Shown: positions 1-10,300, numbered from the stretch's first letter. The stretch: 64,000 nt of DNA from Kribbella flavida DSM 17836 (GCF_000024345.1 NC_013729.1:434001-498000), one strand, 5' to 3'. Made by a program: numbers and translations. The notes: generated by a model from the letters alone, not told the origin.

Positions 1-285
1 CTGCTTCAGCTCGGACTCGCGGCGCAGCGTGAGCGCTTCCAGGCCGGCGTCGGGTGGCACCGGCAGGAACCGGGCGTGGTCGGAACCGGACCGGCGGGCC
101 AGTCCCGCCTGGACCAGTCCGCCCAGGGTGGTGTCGATGCCGGTCTCCCGGCCGGCGACGACGGCCGCCAGCTCGCTCACCGACGAGGGGCCGGTTCGGA
201 GCAGGTGCTGGTAGACCAGGATCTCGTCGTCGTTCAGGCCGAGCACGCGTAGATGGTCGGCACGCTCCGTGTCGGTCGAGTTCAT
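1..285 (-). CDS. TrmB-like winged-helix transcriptional regulator (partial)
   Basis: Only the first 95 codons are visible; the gene runs off the left edge. Residues about 13-65 have the pattern of a TrmB/LuxR-type N-terminal winged helix-turn-helix (LGLNDDEILVYQHLL, then VSELA and GLVQAGLARRSG as the wing), so it should bind DNA. In this family a C-terminal ligand or LuxR domain usually follows, but it lies outside the window. The ATG is chosen because an AGGGAGGGG stretch lies just upstream on the minus strand. The target is unknown. Confidence 0.7.
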   Translation of the reverse strand, partial: MNSTDTERADHLRVLGLNDDEILVYQHLLRTGPSSVSELAAVVAGRETGIDTTLGGLVQAGLARRSGSDHARFLPVPPDAGLEALTLRRESELKQ

Positions 286-1853
<1,568 letters not shown>

Positions 1854-1889
1854 TCCCCTGGTCCGTGCCTTCGGCGCGGTCAGGACCCA

Positions 1890-1923
1890 CCGAGGCCCCG
1901 GCATCCGCCCGCCGGGGCCTCGG
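1890..1923. terminator. Bidirectional intrinsic terminator
   Basis: A perfect 13-bp inverted repeat (1890-1902 with 1911-1923, CCGAGGCCCCGGC arms, 8-nt loop) lies between the converging protease and peptidase genes. There is no T-run, which is usual for actinomycete terminators. Confidence 0.85.
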
Positions 1924-1944
1924 TTCCGTGCTGGGTGGATCAGG

Positions 1945-3885
1945 TCAGCGGCTGGCCTCGACGAACTGGCGCATCAGGGCCTCCGGGTCGGACTCCGGCT
2001 CGGGCTGGGCCAGCGAAGCGGCCGGGATCCGGGACTGCGGGGTGTCCGCGGTCGCCAGGTCCGGCGTACTGGTCAGCGGGAGGGTGAGGGAGGACCGGGC
2101 CGGGTCGAGCGTGACGGTGGCGCCGGTGAAGGGGACCGACGGGTTGTCGGGTTCGACGGTGAGCACCAGGCCGAGGCGGTGGCCGGCGGCGAAGACGACG
2201 TCGTCGGCGTTCAGCTCGAAGGTGAGGTCGTACCACTTGCCCGACTGCAGGGACTCCTTGCGGTTCAGCGACTTGTAGTGGCCGATGTCCGCGAGCGTAC
2301 GGACGGCGATCGACGCGTCCGAGACCGCGGTGTTGATCTGCGTCCGGGCGTAGCACCCGGTGTCGAGCGTGTTGCCGTCACCCCAGCAGACGCGGGTGTT
2401 CGGCACGTTGGTGACGTCGCGGTAGCGGGTCGCGGTGCCGTAGTCGACCAGGCGCGCCTTGATGCCGGCGGCAACCTTGTTGACCTTCACCCGGACCGTG
2501 ACCTTGCCGGTGCCGGACATCCGCACGGACCGCTCCAGGTCGTTGCTGAGGAACACCGCCCGGTCGGTGCGTTGCGCGGTCGGGTCCAGCACCACGGAGT
2601 CGGCCGACGGCTCGCTGGTGCCGGTGAAGCTGACCGGGTTCGACGTCGGGGCCGCGATCGACAGTCCGCCGGTCTTGGCGTTCAGCGGCTTGCTCAGCGT
2701 CAGCTTGGTACTGCGTACGCCGGTCGCCGGCCAGCGCGGCTCGTCGACGAACGATCCGTCCTCGCGCTGGACGGTTGCCTGCGGCGTCAACATGACGTCG
2801 TTCTGCAGGCCCTGCAGCCAGTAGTCGAACCACGGGTGCAGCTTGCTGACCCACTCGTCGCGGAAGCTGAAGCCGTCCAGGTGCACGCCCTGGTGCAGGA
2901 AGATCTTGCGCGGCACGCCTCGCTGGGCCAGCTCGTCCCACCACTCACCGAAGTGCCGGGTCTTCACGTTCTCGTCGCCGAGGCCGTGCACGACGTACAC
3001 GCTGGCCTTCACCTTGCTCGCGTCGAGCCGGTAGTTCCTCGGGTCCCACCACTTGCTGTAGCTGCCGGTGCGGGTGTCGGAGTCCTGCTCGATCTCGTCG
3101 GTGAGCTGGACGCAGCGCGGCGACGCGTCGTTGCTGACGTAGTCGTGCAGGAAACCCATGTACTCGTCGTAGAACGGTACGCCGAAGCCACGGGTGTAGT
3201 CGTACCAGGACGAGATCGCGGCGATCGGCACGATCGTCTGCAAGCCGCGGACGCCGGTGCCGGCGACCGAGTTCGCGATCGTGCCGTTCCAGGAGACGCC
3301 GATCATGCCGGCCTTGCCGGTGGACCAGTCGGCCTTCGCGGTCGCGCCGGCCGGGGTGTGGCCGGGCACCCGGTGGTTCAGCCAGTCGATCACGGCCTTG
3401 GTACCGAGCACCTCGAGATCCGCGCCGACGTCACTGCAGCCAGTGGAGCGGAAGGTGCCCGGCATGTCGACGAAGGCGACCGCGTAACCGCGCGGGACGA
3501 AGTAGTTGTCGAGCCAGCTGCCGTACACCTGCCGGGTGCCGTCGGCGTCGAAGTAGTTCTTCGGGTCGCCGGCGTAGTACGGCGAGGCCTGGATGATCAC
3601 CGGTACGTCGATGCCGGCCTGGGCCGCTTCGCCCGGCCGGACGATGTCGACGGTGACCCGGTCCTTGACGCCGTTGGCGTCGCCGTCGACCCCGGGCACC
3701 TCGACCTCGACCCGTTCGTGCACGGCGTTGTCGTAGTCGTAGGCGGCGACGGTCCGGGTGCCGTCGACGAAGGGCTTGGCGGGCGGGCCGGCGGTCGCGG
3801 TCAGCGACGCGATCGGCGCCAGCGCCGCGGTGGCGAGCAGGGCCACTCCGGTACGGACAGCTCTGCTCGATGGAAATCTGCGCAT
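1945..3885 (-). CDS. Secreted Xaa-Pro dipeptidyl-peptidase (S15 family)
   Basis: 646 aa. The N-terminus MRRFPSSRAVRTGVALLAT with a hydrophobic stretch to about residue 33 is an export signal. The S15/CocE alpha/beta-hydrolase fold shows the nucleophile Ser in GVSWNGT (about residue 198), Asp in HGLGDENV (about 304) and His in HQGVHLDGF (about 334). The last 250 residues are the beta-rich PepX C-terminal domain. The enzyme should cleave X-Pro dipeptides from peptides outside the cell. The start at 3885 is preferred over one 25 codons upstream because GGGGAG precedes it and the signal peptide begins there. Confidence 0.87.
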   Translation of the reverse strand: MRRFPSSRAVRTGVALLATAALAPIASLTATAGPPAKPFVDGTRTVAAYDYDNAVHERVEVEVPGVDGDANGVKDRVTVDIVRPGEAAQAGIDVPVIIQASPYYAGDPKNYFDADGTRQVYGSWLDNYFVPRGYAVAFVDMPGTFRSTGCSDVGADLEVLGTKAVIDWLNHRVPGHTPAGATAKADWSTGKAGMIGVSWNGTIANSVAGTGVRGLQTIVPIAAISSWYDYTRGFGVPFYDEYMGFLHDYVSNDASPRCVQLTDEIEQDSDTRTGSYSKWWDPRNYRLDASKVKASVYVVHGLGDENVKTRHFGEWWDELAQRGVPRKIFLHQGVHLDGFSFRDEWVSKLHPWFDYWLQGLQNDVMLTPQATVQREDGSFVDEPRWPATGVRSTKLTLSKPLNAKTGGLSIAAPTSNPVSFTGTSEPSADSVVLDPTAQRTDRAVFLSNDLERSVRMSGTGKVTVRVKVNKVAAGIKARLVDYGTATRYRDVTNVPNTRVCWGDGNTLDTGCYARTQINTAVSDASIAVRTLADIGHYKSLNRKESLQSGKWYDLTFELNADDVVFAAGHRLGLVLTVEPDNPSVPFTGATVTLDPARSSLTLPLTSTPDLATADTPQSRIPAASLAQPEPESDPEALMRQFVEASR

Positions 3886-4046
3886 ACGTGTCTGCTCCCC
3901 TGTGGGCGGTGGGTGGAGCACACCGGCCCTCCCTCGACAGGGCCGTTGTGGTGCACGCACCTTAGGCAGAAGTTGGCAGCGTTGTCAGCACGCATCTCAC
4001 CTGGCTGGTCACGATCTGTGCAGTGGTCGAGGAGACTCGGCCGAAC

Positions 4047-4137
4047 CTCCACCACTCACCAACTGCCGCGATCGGCCAGCCAGTACTCCAGCTGAGCGGG
4101 CGGGTTCGGGTGCGTCGATGGTTGGTGAGTGGTGGAG
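4047..4137. repeat. 17-bp perfect inverted repeat, 57 bp apart
   Basis: Bases 4047-4063 (CTCCACCACTCACCAAC) and 4121-4137 are exact reverse complements. They lie between the S15 peptidase start and the end of the NAD-kinase-like gene. The right arm ends 3 nt from that gene's stop codon, so a transcript of the gene would fold into a long stem with a 57-nt apical region. It may be a terminator or a small transposed element. Confidence 0.6.
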
Positions 4138-4139
4138 AT

Positions 4140-5015
4140 TCAGCGAACCAGATTCAGGCGAGTCTCGGCGACGGTGATCTGCAACTGCTGGCCCCAGGTG
4201 AGTGTCAGGGAGTCGGACTCGATGCCGTCGCCGAAGACGACCAGGTCGGCCTCGGCGGTCACGGTGAGGTGGTCGGTAGCGGTGAGCAGGCCCTCGGTGC
4301 AGCTGGTGCCGGTGGCGGGAGAGGGCCAGGCCTCGCGGACGAACCAGCACAGTGCGGGGTCGGTCGGACCAGGCAGCGCGAGGCGGCTGCGGCGTTCCTG
4401 CCATGCCGAGCGGCACCACCCCGTGGAACCTGTTCCGGTGCCGACCAGCAGGCCGGACGACGACTGCCGTTCCTCCAGCCCTTCCGGTGAGGCGAGCCGG
4501 TAGCGCGCGGACTGGTGCGTCCGGTGCCCGACGTACACCTCGTTGAGGGCGAGCAGCCGCTGACCGTCATCGGTGCTCGCGGCAACCATCGTGCGCTGCT
4601 CGACGTGCCGCTCGCGCAGCAGGCCGGCGACCGCGGCCGGCGGGTGCGGGACCAGGACGCCGGGATGACGATCGGGCTCCGGGTTGACGCCGATCACCGG
4701 CTGACCGTCCAGGTACTTGGCGACGTTCGCGACCAGGCCGTCCTGGCCGACCGCGACCACCACGTCCTCAGGCCCGAACACGAACCGGTCCAGGTCGGCC
4801 CGCTCCGCGACCGCCCGCCGCCAGTCGAGCGGGATCGCCGCCGAGACCGTCGCCAGGGCCTGCTGCTGGAACTGGTGCCGGGCGTCCAGCTCGGCCAGGT
4901 CCCGGCCGCGGGTCTTCAGGAAGAAGCCGGCCTGCTGACGGGTCCCGTGCCGGGCGACGAGTTCGGTCAGCTCGGTCGCCCGGTGCACGATCACCGCCCG
5001 CGGAGGCAGACTCAT
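4140..5015 (-). CDS. NAD(+)/NADH kinase-like protein
   Basis: 291 aa. Three NAD-kinase signatures are recognisable in order: VAVGQDGLVANVAKYL (about residue 90, where the canonical GGDG is GQDG), ALNEV (about 155) and GTGTGSTGW (about 195). The family phosphorylates NAD to NADP; the altered first motif leaves activity open. The first 70 residues differ from ordinary NadK. Its ATG overlaps the stop of the SPFH gene (ATGA), so the two are translationally coupled and probably share the NrtR-type operators upstream. A diacylglycerol-kinase-like fold is an alternative reading, but the ALNEV and TGSTG motifs favour NAD kinase. Confidence 0.75.
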   Translation of the reverse strand: MSLPPRAVIVHRATELTELVARHGTRQQAGFFLKTRGRDLAELDARHQFQQQALATVSAAIPLDWRRAVAERADLDRFVFGPEDVVVAVGQDGLVANVAKYLDGQPVIGVNPEPDRHPGVLVPHPPAAVAGLLRERHVEQRTMVAASTDDGQRLLALNEVYVGHRTHQSARYRLASPEGLEERQSSSGLLVGTGTGSTGWCRSAWQERRSRLALPGPTDPALCWFVREAWPSPATGTSCTEGLLTATDHLTVTAEADLVVFGDGIESDSLTLTWGQQLQITVAETRLNLVR

Positions 5016-6007
5016 GCCTGGCCGTCCGTCAGCTTGCTGAGCAGCGGGGTGATCAGGTCGGGGGTGAGGTTGAGGGTACCGATCTCCGGCAGCGCACCCT
5101 GCTTGATCGCCAAGGCGAGGATCGTGGCCTGATCCAGCTCGGCGTACGCGTCGAGCAGGGCCTTCTCCGCCGACGCCTCGGCGGCGCCGATGACCCGCTT
5201 GGCGTCCGCCTCGGCCTCGCTCAGCGCACGCCGCCGGCCGGCCTGCGCCTCGGTCTCGATCCGTCCCGCCGCGGCCGCCTCGGTCGCCCGCCGGCGTTCG
5301 TTCTGGCCCTTCTGCAGGACCAGTTGCTCCTCGCGCCGGGCCAGCTCGATCTGGTTCTGCAGCTCGTTTTCCGCGATCGACCGTTCCCGCTCGACCGCCA
5401 TCGCGCGCCGCTCGTACGTCGCCTTGTCCGCGGCCTGCTGGACCATCTCCCGGGTGGGAGTCTGCAGCGCCCGCTCCACGTCGCTCTCGGCCCGGACGGC
5501 GACCACCCGGACGTCCTCGACGCCGATCCCGAGCCCGGTCAGCCGCTGGTCCTGGCGCAGCCCGCCGCCGACCGCCTGCCGCAGCGACGCCATTCCCTCG
5601 GACAGTGCCTGGGTCAAGGTCATCCGGGCCAGCAGGTCCAGCGCGGTCTGCTGGGCGAGCTCGGTGAGCAGACCGCCGAGCTGCTCCAGCGGCGTCGACC
5701 GCCACCTCCCGGTGTCCGGGTCGATCCCGAAGTCGAGCCGGGTGGCGGCGAGTCCCGGATCGGTCACCCGGTACGTCACCGTCGCCTGCACCACGACGTC
5801 CTGGAAGTCGACCGTACGGCCGTGGAACAGCAGCGGCTGCTCGCGGTCGTCGATCGGCACCTCGCTCAGCGCCGAGTTCAGCGCCCGGAACCAGAACGCC
5901 TGGCCGGCCCCTTCGTGCGCCAGCTCGCCGTTGCGCAGGTGCCGGACGTGGGTGGTCGGGTTGGCCCGCAGGTGGCTGATGAACCGGAACCGGGTGATGT
6001 CTGCCAT
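5012..6007 (-). CDS. SPFH/band-7 domain protein
   Basis: 331 aa. The N-terminal part (residues about 1-190) is a band-7/SPFH domain with HGRTVDFQDVVVQATVTYRV and the family pattern in which a late beta strand gives GIGVEDVRVVAVRAESDVERAL. Residues about 195-290 form a charged coiled coil rich in Glu, Ala and Arg, typical of stomatin/flotillin-like scaffolds. No N-terminal membrane anchor is visible, unlike most SPFH proteins. The ATG at 6007 is chosen because AAGGAGA lies just upstream; an in-frame start at 6082 would run through the operator region. First gene of a coupled pair with the NAD-kinase-like gene. Confidence 0.8.
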   Translation of the reverse strand: MADITRFRFISHLRANPTTHVRHLRNGELAHEGAGQAFWFRALNSALSEVPIDDREQPLLFHGRTVDFQDVVVQATVTYRVTDPGLAATRLDFGIDPDTGRWRSTPLEQLGGLLTELAQQTALDLLARMTLTQALSEGMASLRQAVGGGLRQDQRLTGLGIGVEDVRVVAVRAESDVERALQTPTREMVQQAADKATYERRAMAVERERSIAENELQNQIELARREEQLVLQKGQNERRRATEAAAAGRIETEAQAGRRRALSEAEADAKRVIGAAEASAEKALLDAYAELDQATILALAIKQGALPEIGTLNLTPDLITPLLSKLTDGQA

Positions 6008-6054
6008 CGCTGTCTCCTTCGCGGCCGGACATCCGGCCAGCACATACTCGCTTG

Positions 6055-6103
6055 TCGTCATGTTGACGATAAGTCCGGTCATGGCTTTTCGTCAAGGTGA
6101 CGA
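6055..6103. promoter_or_regulatory. Twin NrtR-type operators
   Basis: Two perfect 15-bp palindromes of the form TCGTCA-N3-TGACGA lie at 6055-6069 and 6089-6103, with centres 34 bp apart (about three helical turns). They sit in the 111-bp space between the divergent SPFH and nrtR starts. The right one is followed by TAAGCT, a likely -10 box 8 nt before the nrtR ATG. The arrangement suggests one regulator controlling both directions; NrtR itself is the obvious candidate. Confidence 0.75.
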
Positions 6104-6118
6104 TTAAGCTGCTCGACC

Positions 6119-6802
6119 ATGGACTTCGAGCCGATGGGCGTGGCCTGCGACCTGGTGATCCTGACCGTGCGGGACGGCTCCTTCGAGGTGCTGCTGATCC
6201 GGCGGGGCATCGCGCCGCACCGGGGCCGCTGGGCGCTGCCGGGAGGTTTCGTCCGCCCGGCCGAGGATCTGGAGCAGACCGCCCGCCGCGAGCTCGCCGA
6301 GGAGACCGGCGTCGACTCGGACCGGATCCACCTCGAACAGGTCGCGACGTACGGCGAACCGGGGCGCGATCCGCGCGGCCGGGTGATCAGCGTCGCCTAC
6401 CTGGCCCTGGTCCCGGACCTGCCCGTCCCGGTCGCCGGCTCGGACGCGGCGTCGGCGTCGTGGATCCCGGTCGCCGACGTGCTGGCCGACCCCGGCCGGC
6501 TCGCCTTCGACCACCACCGGATCCTCGCCGACGCGGTCGAGCGGGCCCGCGCCAAGCTCGAGTACTCACCGCTGGCCACCGCGTTCTGCGCCGACGAGTT
6601 CACCATCTCCGAACTGCGCGGTGTCTACGAGGCGGTCTGGGGCGTGGCTCTGGACCCGCGCAACTTCCACCGCAAGGCCACCCGGACCGAAGGCTTCGTC
6701 GAGCCCGTCGGTGCGACCACCACCCGCGACGGCGGCCGCCCCGCCCAACTCTTCCGCCGAGGCGCCGCGACCACGCTGCACCCACCGCTGACCCGCGCTT
6801 GA
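6119..6802 (+). CDS. nrtR: NrtR-type NUDIX transcriptional regulator
   Basis: 227 aa. Residues about 8-140 form a NUDIX domain with an intact box (GGFVRPAEDLEQTARREL, then AEETGV, matching GX5EX7REUXEEXGU), so catalysis on an ADP-ribose type ligand remains possible. Residues about 145-215 are the winged helix of NrtR proteins (LEYSPLATAFCADEFTISEL, then FHRKATRTEGF). NrtR family members repress NAD biosynthesis or salvage genes and release DNA on binding ADP-ribose. Here the divergent target would be the SPFH/NAD-kinase-like pair. Start chosen at the ATG 8 nt after a TAAGCT box, compatible with a leaderless transcript. Confidence 0.85.
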   Translation: MDFEPMGVACDLVILTVRDGSFEVLLIRRGIAPHRGRWALPGGFVRPAEDLEQTARRELAEETGVDSDRIHLEQVATYGEPGRDPRGRVISVAYLALVPDLPVPVAGSDAASASWIPVADVLADPGRLAFDHHRILADAVERARAKLEYSPLATAFCADEFTISELRGVYEAVWGVALDPRNFHRKATRTEGFVEPVGATTTRDGGRPAQLFRRGAATTLHPPLTRA

Positions 6803-6836
6803 CCTCGACCGCTCTCGAAGTGTTGTTCTGCTCGGC

Positions 6837-7529
6837 ATGACTTTCCACGTACTGGTCACCGGCGCCGGCCGCGACACGGGTCGCCTGCTCGCGCTGGCTT
6901 TCGCCGCGCAGGGCGCCCACGTGATCGCGACAGCCCGAACGCCGGCCGCCGCCGAGGAGACGGTGGCGCTCATCCGTGCCAACGGCGGATCGGCCACCGC
7001 CGCCGTTCTCGACCTCGCGTCACCGGAGTCGATCGCGGCGCTGGAGCTCGACCGCCTCGACGTTCTGGTGAACAGCGGAGCCCGCTACCTGGAGGGCGAC
7101 GCGTCGCCCGCCGACATCACCGACACGATCGCCGGCGCGGCCACCGGCACCGTCCTGCTCACCGAGCGGCTCCTACCGTTGCTCAGAGCATCGAAGCGCG
7201 CCGACGTGGTGAACCTGATTTCCGCGGCGGGTGAGCCCGGCCGGCACCGCTCGTCCGCTCACCCGGCCTTCTACGCCGCCAAGCACGCCCAGGCCGGCTA
7301 CGCCGAGATCCTGTCCGCACGCCTCCGCCCGGAGGGGATTCGGGTGATCTCCCTCTTCCCGCCGGACTTCGTGCAGGCCGGCCCCCGGGAAACCGGCGCG
7401 GAACTGACGGCGCAGTCGGTGGTCGACTGCGTCCTGTTCGCCGTCCATCAGCCCCGGGACTGCTTCATTCGCTCGCTCCACTTCGAGCAAGTGGTTGACA
7501 CTCGGACGACTGCGAAAGAGAATCACTAA
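6837..7529 (+). CDS. Short-chain dehydrogenase/reductase
   Basis: 230 aa, the usual SDR length. The N-terminal Rossmann motif is TGAGRDTGRLLAL (residues 8-20), NSGAR replaces NNAG, and the active-site YAAKH (YxxxK) is near residue 145 after a Ser in LISAAGE. It should be an NAD(P)-dependent oxidoreductase of unknown substrate. It is followed 39 nt later by the RpiR regulator, and its stop codon lies inside the first of two direct repeats that may be a regulator site. Confidence 0.82.
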   Translation: MTFHVLVTGAGRDTGRLLALAFAAQGAHVIATARTPAAAEETVALIRANGGSATAAVLDLASPESIAALELDRLDVLVNSGARYLEGDASPADITDTIAGAATGTVLLTERLLPLLRASKRADVVNLISAAGEPGRHRSSAHPAFYAAKHAQAGYAEILSARLRPEGIRVISLFPPDFVQAGPRETGAELTAQSVVDCVLFAVHQPRDCFIRSLHFEQVVDTRTTAKENH

Positions 7530-7556
7530 CTAGAACAGCAATCGTGAATCACTAAC
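7520..7556. promoter_or_regulatory. 11-bp direct repeat before the RpiR gene
   Basis: GAATCACTAAC occurs at 7520-7530 and again at 7546-7556, a 26-bp period, directly before the RpiR start at 7569. The first copy contains the stop codon of the SDR gene. It could be an autoregulatory site of the RpiR protein. Confidence 0.4.
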
Positions 7557-7568
7557 GTAAGGCGGGCG

Positions 7569-8453
7569 ATGGGCGAGATCGAGACGCGGATCCGGGGCCT
7601 GGTGCCGACCCTCACTCCGGCCGAGCAGCGGGTCGCCGAGCAGGTGCTGGCCGATCCGCTCGGCACCCATCGCGGCACGATCGGGCAGTTGGCCGAGCGG
7701 AGCCGGACTTCGCTCACCACGGTGACCCGGTTCTGCCGGGCGCTGGGGATGGCGGGATACCAGGAGCTGCGGTTCGCGCTGGCGACCGAGGCGGGCGAGG
7801 CCAGTTCGCGGGACTGGACGCTCGGGGCGGCCGCGGACATCGGGCCGGACGATCCGATGCAGAGCGTTCTCGCCAACCTGGTCGCCACCGACGTGCGAGC
7901 TCTTCAGGAGACGGCCTCCCAGCTGGACCTGGCGGTGGCCGAGCAACTCGTCGACGCCATCACGACGGCCCGCCGGGTCGACCTGTACGCCGTGAGCGGC
8001 AGTGCGGCGGTCACGAACGATCTGCAGCGACGACTCCACCAGCTCGGCATCACCTGCCACCTGTGGATCGACGTGCACGACGCCCTCGCCAGCGCCACAC
8101 TGCTCGGGCCCGAGGACGTCGCGATCGGGATCTCGCACTCGGGGGAGACGATCGAGGTGATCGAACCGCTGACGGCGGCCCGGGACGCGGGTGCCGTCAC
8201 CGCCGCGGTGACGAACTTTCCCCGGTCGGCGATCACCAGCGTCGCCGGGCTGCTGCTGACCACGTCCGCCCGCGAGGCGACGTACCGCTCGGGCAGTCTC
8301 TCCGGCCGGCACACCCAGCTGCTGGTGATCGACTGTCTGGTCACCGGCGTCGCGCAGCGGACCTCGCCGGCCAGCGACGCGGCCGTCGCCCGGACCGCCG
8401 CCGCGGTCCGGCCGCACCGGGTCGGCCGCCGTACTCCCACCCAGGAAGGATGA
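7569..8453 (+). CDS. MurR/RpiR family transcriptional regulator
   Basis: 294 aa. Residues about 1-78 are the RpiR helix-turn-helix (LTPAEQRVAEQVL, IGQLAERSRTSLTTVTRFCRALG). Residues about 110-255 are a SIS domain (YAVSGSAAV, then GISHSGETIEVIEPL), which binds phosphosugars. The protein probably controls the adjoining aldo/keto reductase and the sugar kinase in response to a sugar phosphate. Start at ATG 7569 with GGCGGGCG upstream. Confidence 0.88.
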   Translation: MGEIETRIRGLVPTLTPAEQRVAEQVLADPLGTHRGTIGQLAERSRTSLTTVTRFCRALGMAGYQELRFALATEAGEASSRDWTLGAAADIGPDDPMQSVLANLVATDVRALQETASQLDLAVAEQLVDAITTARRVDLYAVSGSAAVTNDLQRRLHQLGITCHLWIDVHDALASATLLGPEDVAIGISHSGETIEVIEPLTAARDAGAVTAAVTNFPRSAITSVAGLLLTTSAREATYRSGSLSGRHTQLLVIDCLVTGVAQRTSPASDAAVARTAAAVRPHRVGRRTPTQEG

Positions 8454-8459
8454 TCTTCG

Positions 8460-9449
8460 ATGGACCACGTACGTCTTGGCCGGACCGGCCTCCAGGTGTC
8501 CAGGCTGTGCCTCGGCACGATGACCTTCGGACTGCAGTCCGACGAGCAGACCTCGTTCGCGATTCTCGACCGGGCCGCCGAGGCCGGCATCACCTTCATC
8601 GACACCGCCGACGTCTACCCGATGGGCGGCACGCTCGAGTACGCCGGCCGGACCGAGGTGATCGTCGGCCGGTGGCTCAAGGGCAGGCGCGACGAGTTCG
8701 TGGTCGCGACCAAGGGGTGTAGCCGGACCGGACCGCGGCCGTGGCAGGAGGGCAGCTCGCGCAAGCAGCTGACCGAGACGCTCGAGGATTCGCTGCGACG
8801 GCTGGGGACCGACTACGTCGACCTCTACCAGCTGCACCACCCGGACCCGGGCACGCCGATCGAGGAGACGCTGTCCGTGCTCGACGATTTCGTGCGGGCC
8901 GGCAAGGTGCGCTACGTCGGCTGCTCCAACTTCCAGGCGTACCAGGTCGCCCGGGCGCTGGGGCACAGCGAGACGCTGCGCGTCGCGAAGTTCGTCTCGG
9001 TGCAGCCCAGGTACAACTTGCTCTTCCGCGAGCTCGAGCGCGAACTGCTGCCGCTCTGTGCCGAGGAGGGTCTGGCCGTGCTCCCGTACAACCCGCTGGC
9101 CGGCGGGATGCTGAGTGGCAAGCATCAGGACGGCGAACCGACTGCGGACACCCGGTTCACGGTCAGCACGGTGCGCGACATGTACCGCGACCGCTACTGG
9201 CACCGCGACGTCTTCGCGACCGTCAACGAGCTTCGTGCGGTTGCGGACGAGCTCGGGCTGCCGCTGGTGACGACGGCGTTGTCCTGGGTGATGGCGAACC
9301 CGGTGGTCACCGCGCCCATCATCGGCGCCAGCAGGCCCGAGCAGTTGGACGACAACCTGCGGGCTCTCGACGTCGAGCTGGACACCGACACCAAGAAGCG
9401 GCTCGACGAGATCACCTACCGGTACCGGCTGGGCGACGCCACGCGCTGA
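8460..9449 (+). CDS. Aldo/keto reductase
   Basis: 329 aa. A complete AKR (beta/alpha)8 barrel: [21 protein letters not shown] at the N-terminus, the Asp/Tyr pair in [10 protein letters not shown], Lys in VVATKG, and His in QLHHPDP. The second half has [18 protein letters not shown] and [14 protein letters not shown], which bind NADP. It should reduce a sugar or small carbonyl compound. It starts 6 nt after the RpiR gene behind AGGAAGGA, so the two are probably one operon, and it converges on the broken sugar kinase. Confidence 0.9.
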   Translation: MDHVRLGRTGLQVSRLCLGTMTFGLQSDEQTSFAILDRAAEAGITFIDTADVYPMGGTLEYAGRTEVIVGRWLKGRRDEFVVATKGCSRTGPRPWQEGSSRKQLTETLEDSLRRLGTDYVDLYQLHHPDPGTPIEETLSVLDDFVRAGKVRYVGCSNFQAYQVARALGHSETLRVAKFVSVQPRYNLLFRELERELLPLCAEEGLAVLPYNPLAGGMLSGKHQDGEPTADTRFTVSTVRDMYRDRYWHRDVFATVNELRAVADELGLPLVTTALSWVMANPVVTAPIIGASRPEQLDDNLRALDVELDTDTKKRLDEITYRYRLGDATR

Positions 9450-9456
9450 GCTGTCG

Positions 9457-10202
9457 CTAGGTGATCGCGGCCAGGAGCTCCGTGAGGCGGGCACGGGTGA
9501 TCTGGTCGGTGTGGGTGCCGGGGGAGCCGCAGGCCCAGGTGCCGGCGATGGTGGCCGCGGCGGCGGCCTCGGGGAGCGGGCTGCCCTCCAGCCAGTAGGT
9601 GAGGAAGGCGGCGACGTACGCGTCGCCGGCGCCGTTGCTGTCGACGACCGGGCGCTCGGGGAGCCGCGCGGCCGGCACGTGCAGCGGATCGTTGCCCCGG
9701 GCATACACATGGCTGCCGTCGGCGCCGGCCATCGCGATGACGGCCTGGGCCCGGCCTGCGCCGAGGATCCAGTCGATCGCGCCGTCGCCGAGTGCTCCTG
9801 CCGAGACGAACACGAGGTCCGCGGCCCGGGCGAAGTCTCGGTGGTAGTCGTTGCTGCGGCCGGCTGGCGGGCGTCGTACAGGGAGAGCCGGCGGGCGTCG
9901 GGCGAGACGAGGTTGACGGAGCGGCGGGTGCCGCTGGGGTGGAGCTCGGCATGCAGCGGCAGACGGAGCTCGTCGTACACCTGCCGGATCCGGTCGCCCT
10001 CGGGATCGTCGCCGAGTACGTCGGCCAGCCCGCTGCGCAGCCCAAGCCGGTGACAGCCGAGCACCACCCCGTGCCCGGTGTGACCGACGTACGACTCGAC
10101 CGGCTCGACGCGGATCGTCTCCCGCTCCGGTAACGGCAGTGACGGTACCCGCACGATCGTGTCGATCCCGACCCCGCCGATGACGAACACGTCGAACTCC
10201 AT
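9457..10202 (-). pseudogene. PfkB family sugar kinase, frameshifted
   Basis: The N-terminal half (IGGVGIDTIVRVPSLPLPE, then SYVGHTGHGVVLGCHRLG) is read from the ATG at 10202, and the C-terminal half (VFVSAGALGDGAIDWILGAG, then the ATP-site signature DSNGAGDAYVAAF) is read in another frame ending at 9457. The break lies near 9857-9866, after SLYDARQPA. A loss of one GGCC unit from a CCGG run at 9857-9864 would explain the -1 frame. No slippery heptamer is visible, so I treat it as a pseudogene or a sequencing error. Intact members phosphorylate sugars such as ribose or fructose, which fits the RpiR and AKR neighbours. Confidence 0.75.
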
Positions 10203-10300
10203 CCCGCATCCTCACCCCCCGCACGGGTCATCGCCTCGGACGGTGACCGGCCGGTCGGCTACTTTGCGGGGGTGATCGATGGCGACGGCGAGGTGGCCGG

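Noticed and set aside
2179..4095. Plus-strand frame opposite the S15 peptidase
   Set aside because: No domain; the minus strand has the catalytic triad and signal peptide.
4140..6095. Fusion of NAD-kinase-like and SPFH regions in one 651-codon frame
   Set aside because: The upstream part of that frame is an off-frame reading of SPFH; the true SPFH frame ends at TGA overlapping the kinase ATG.
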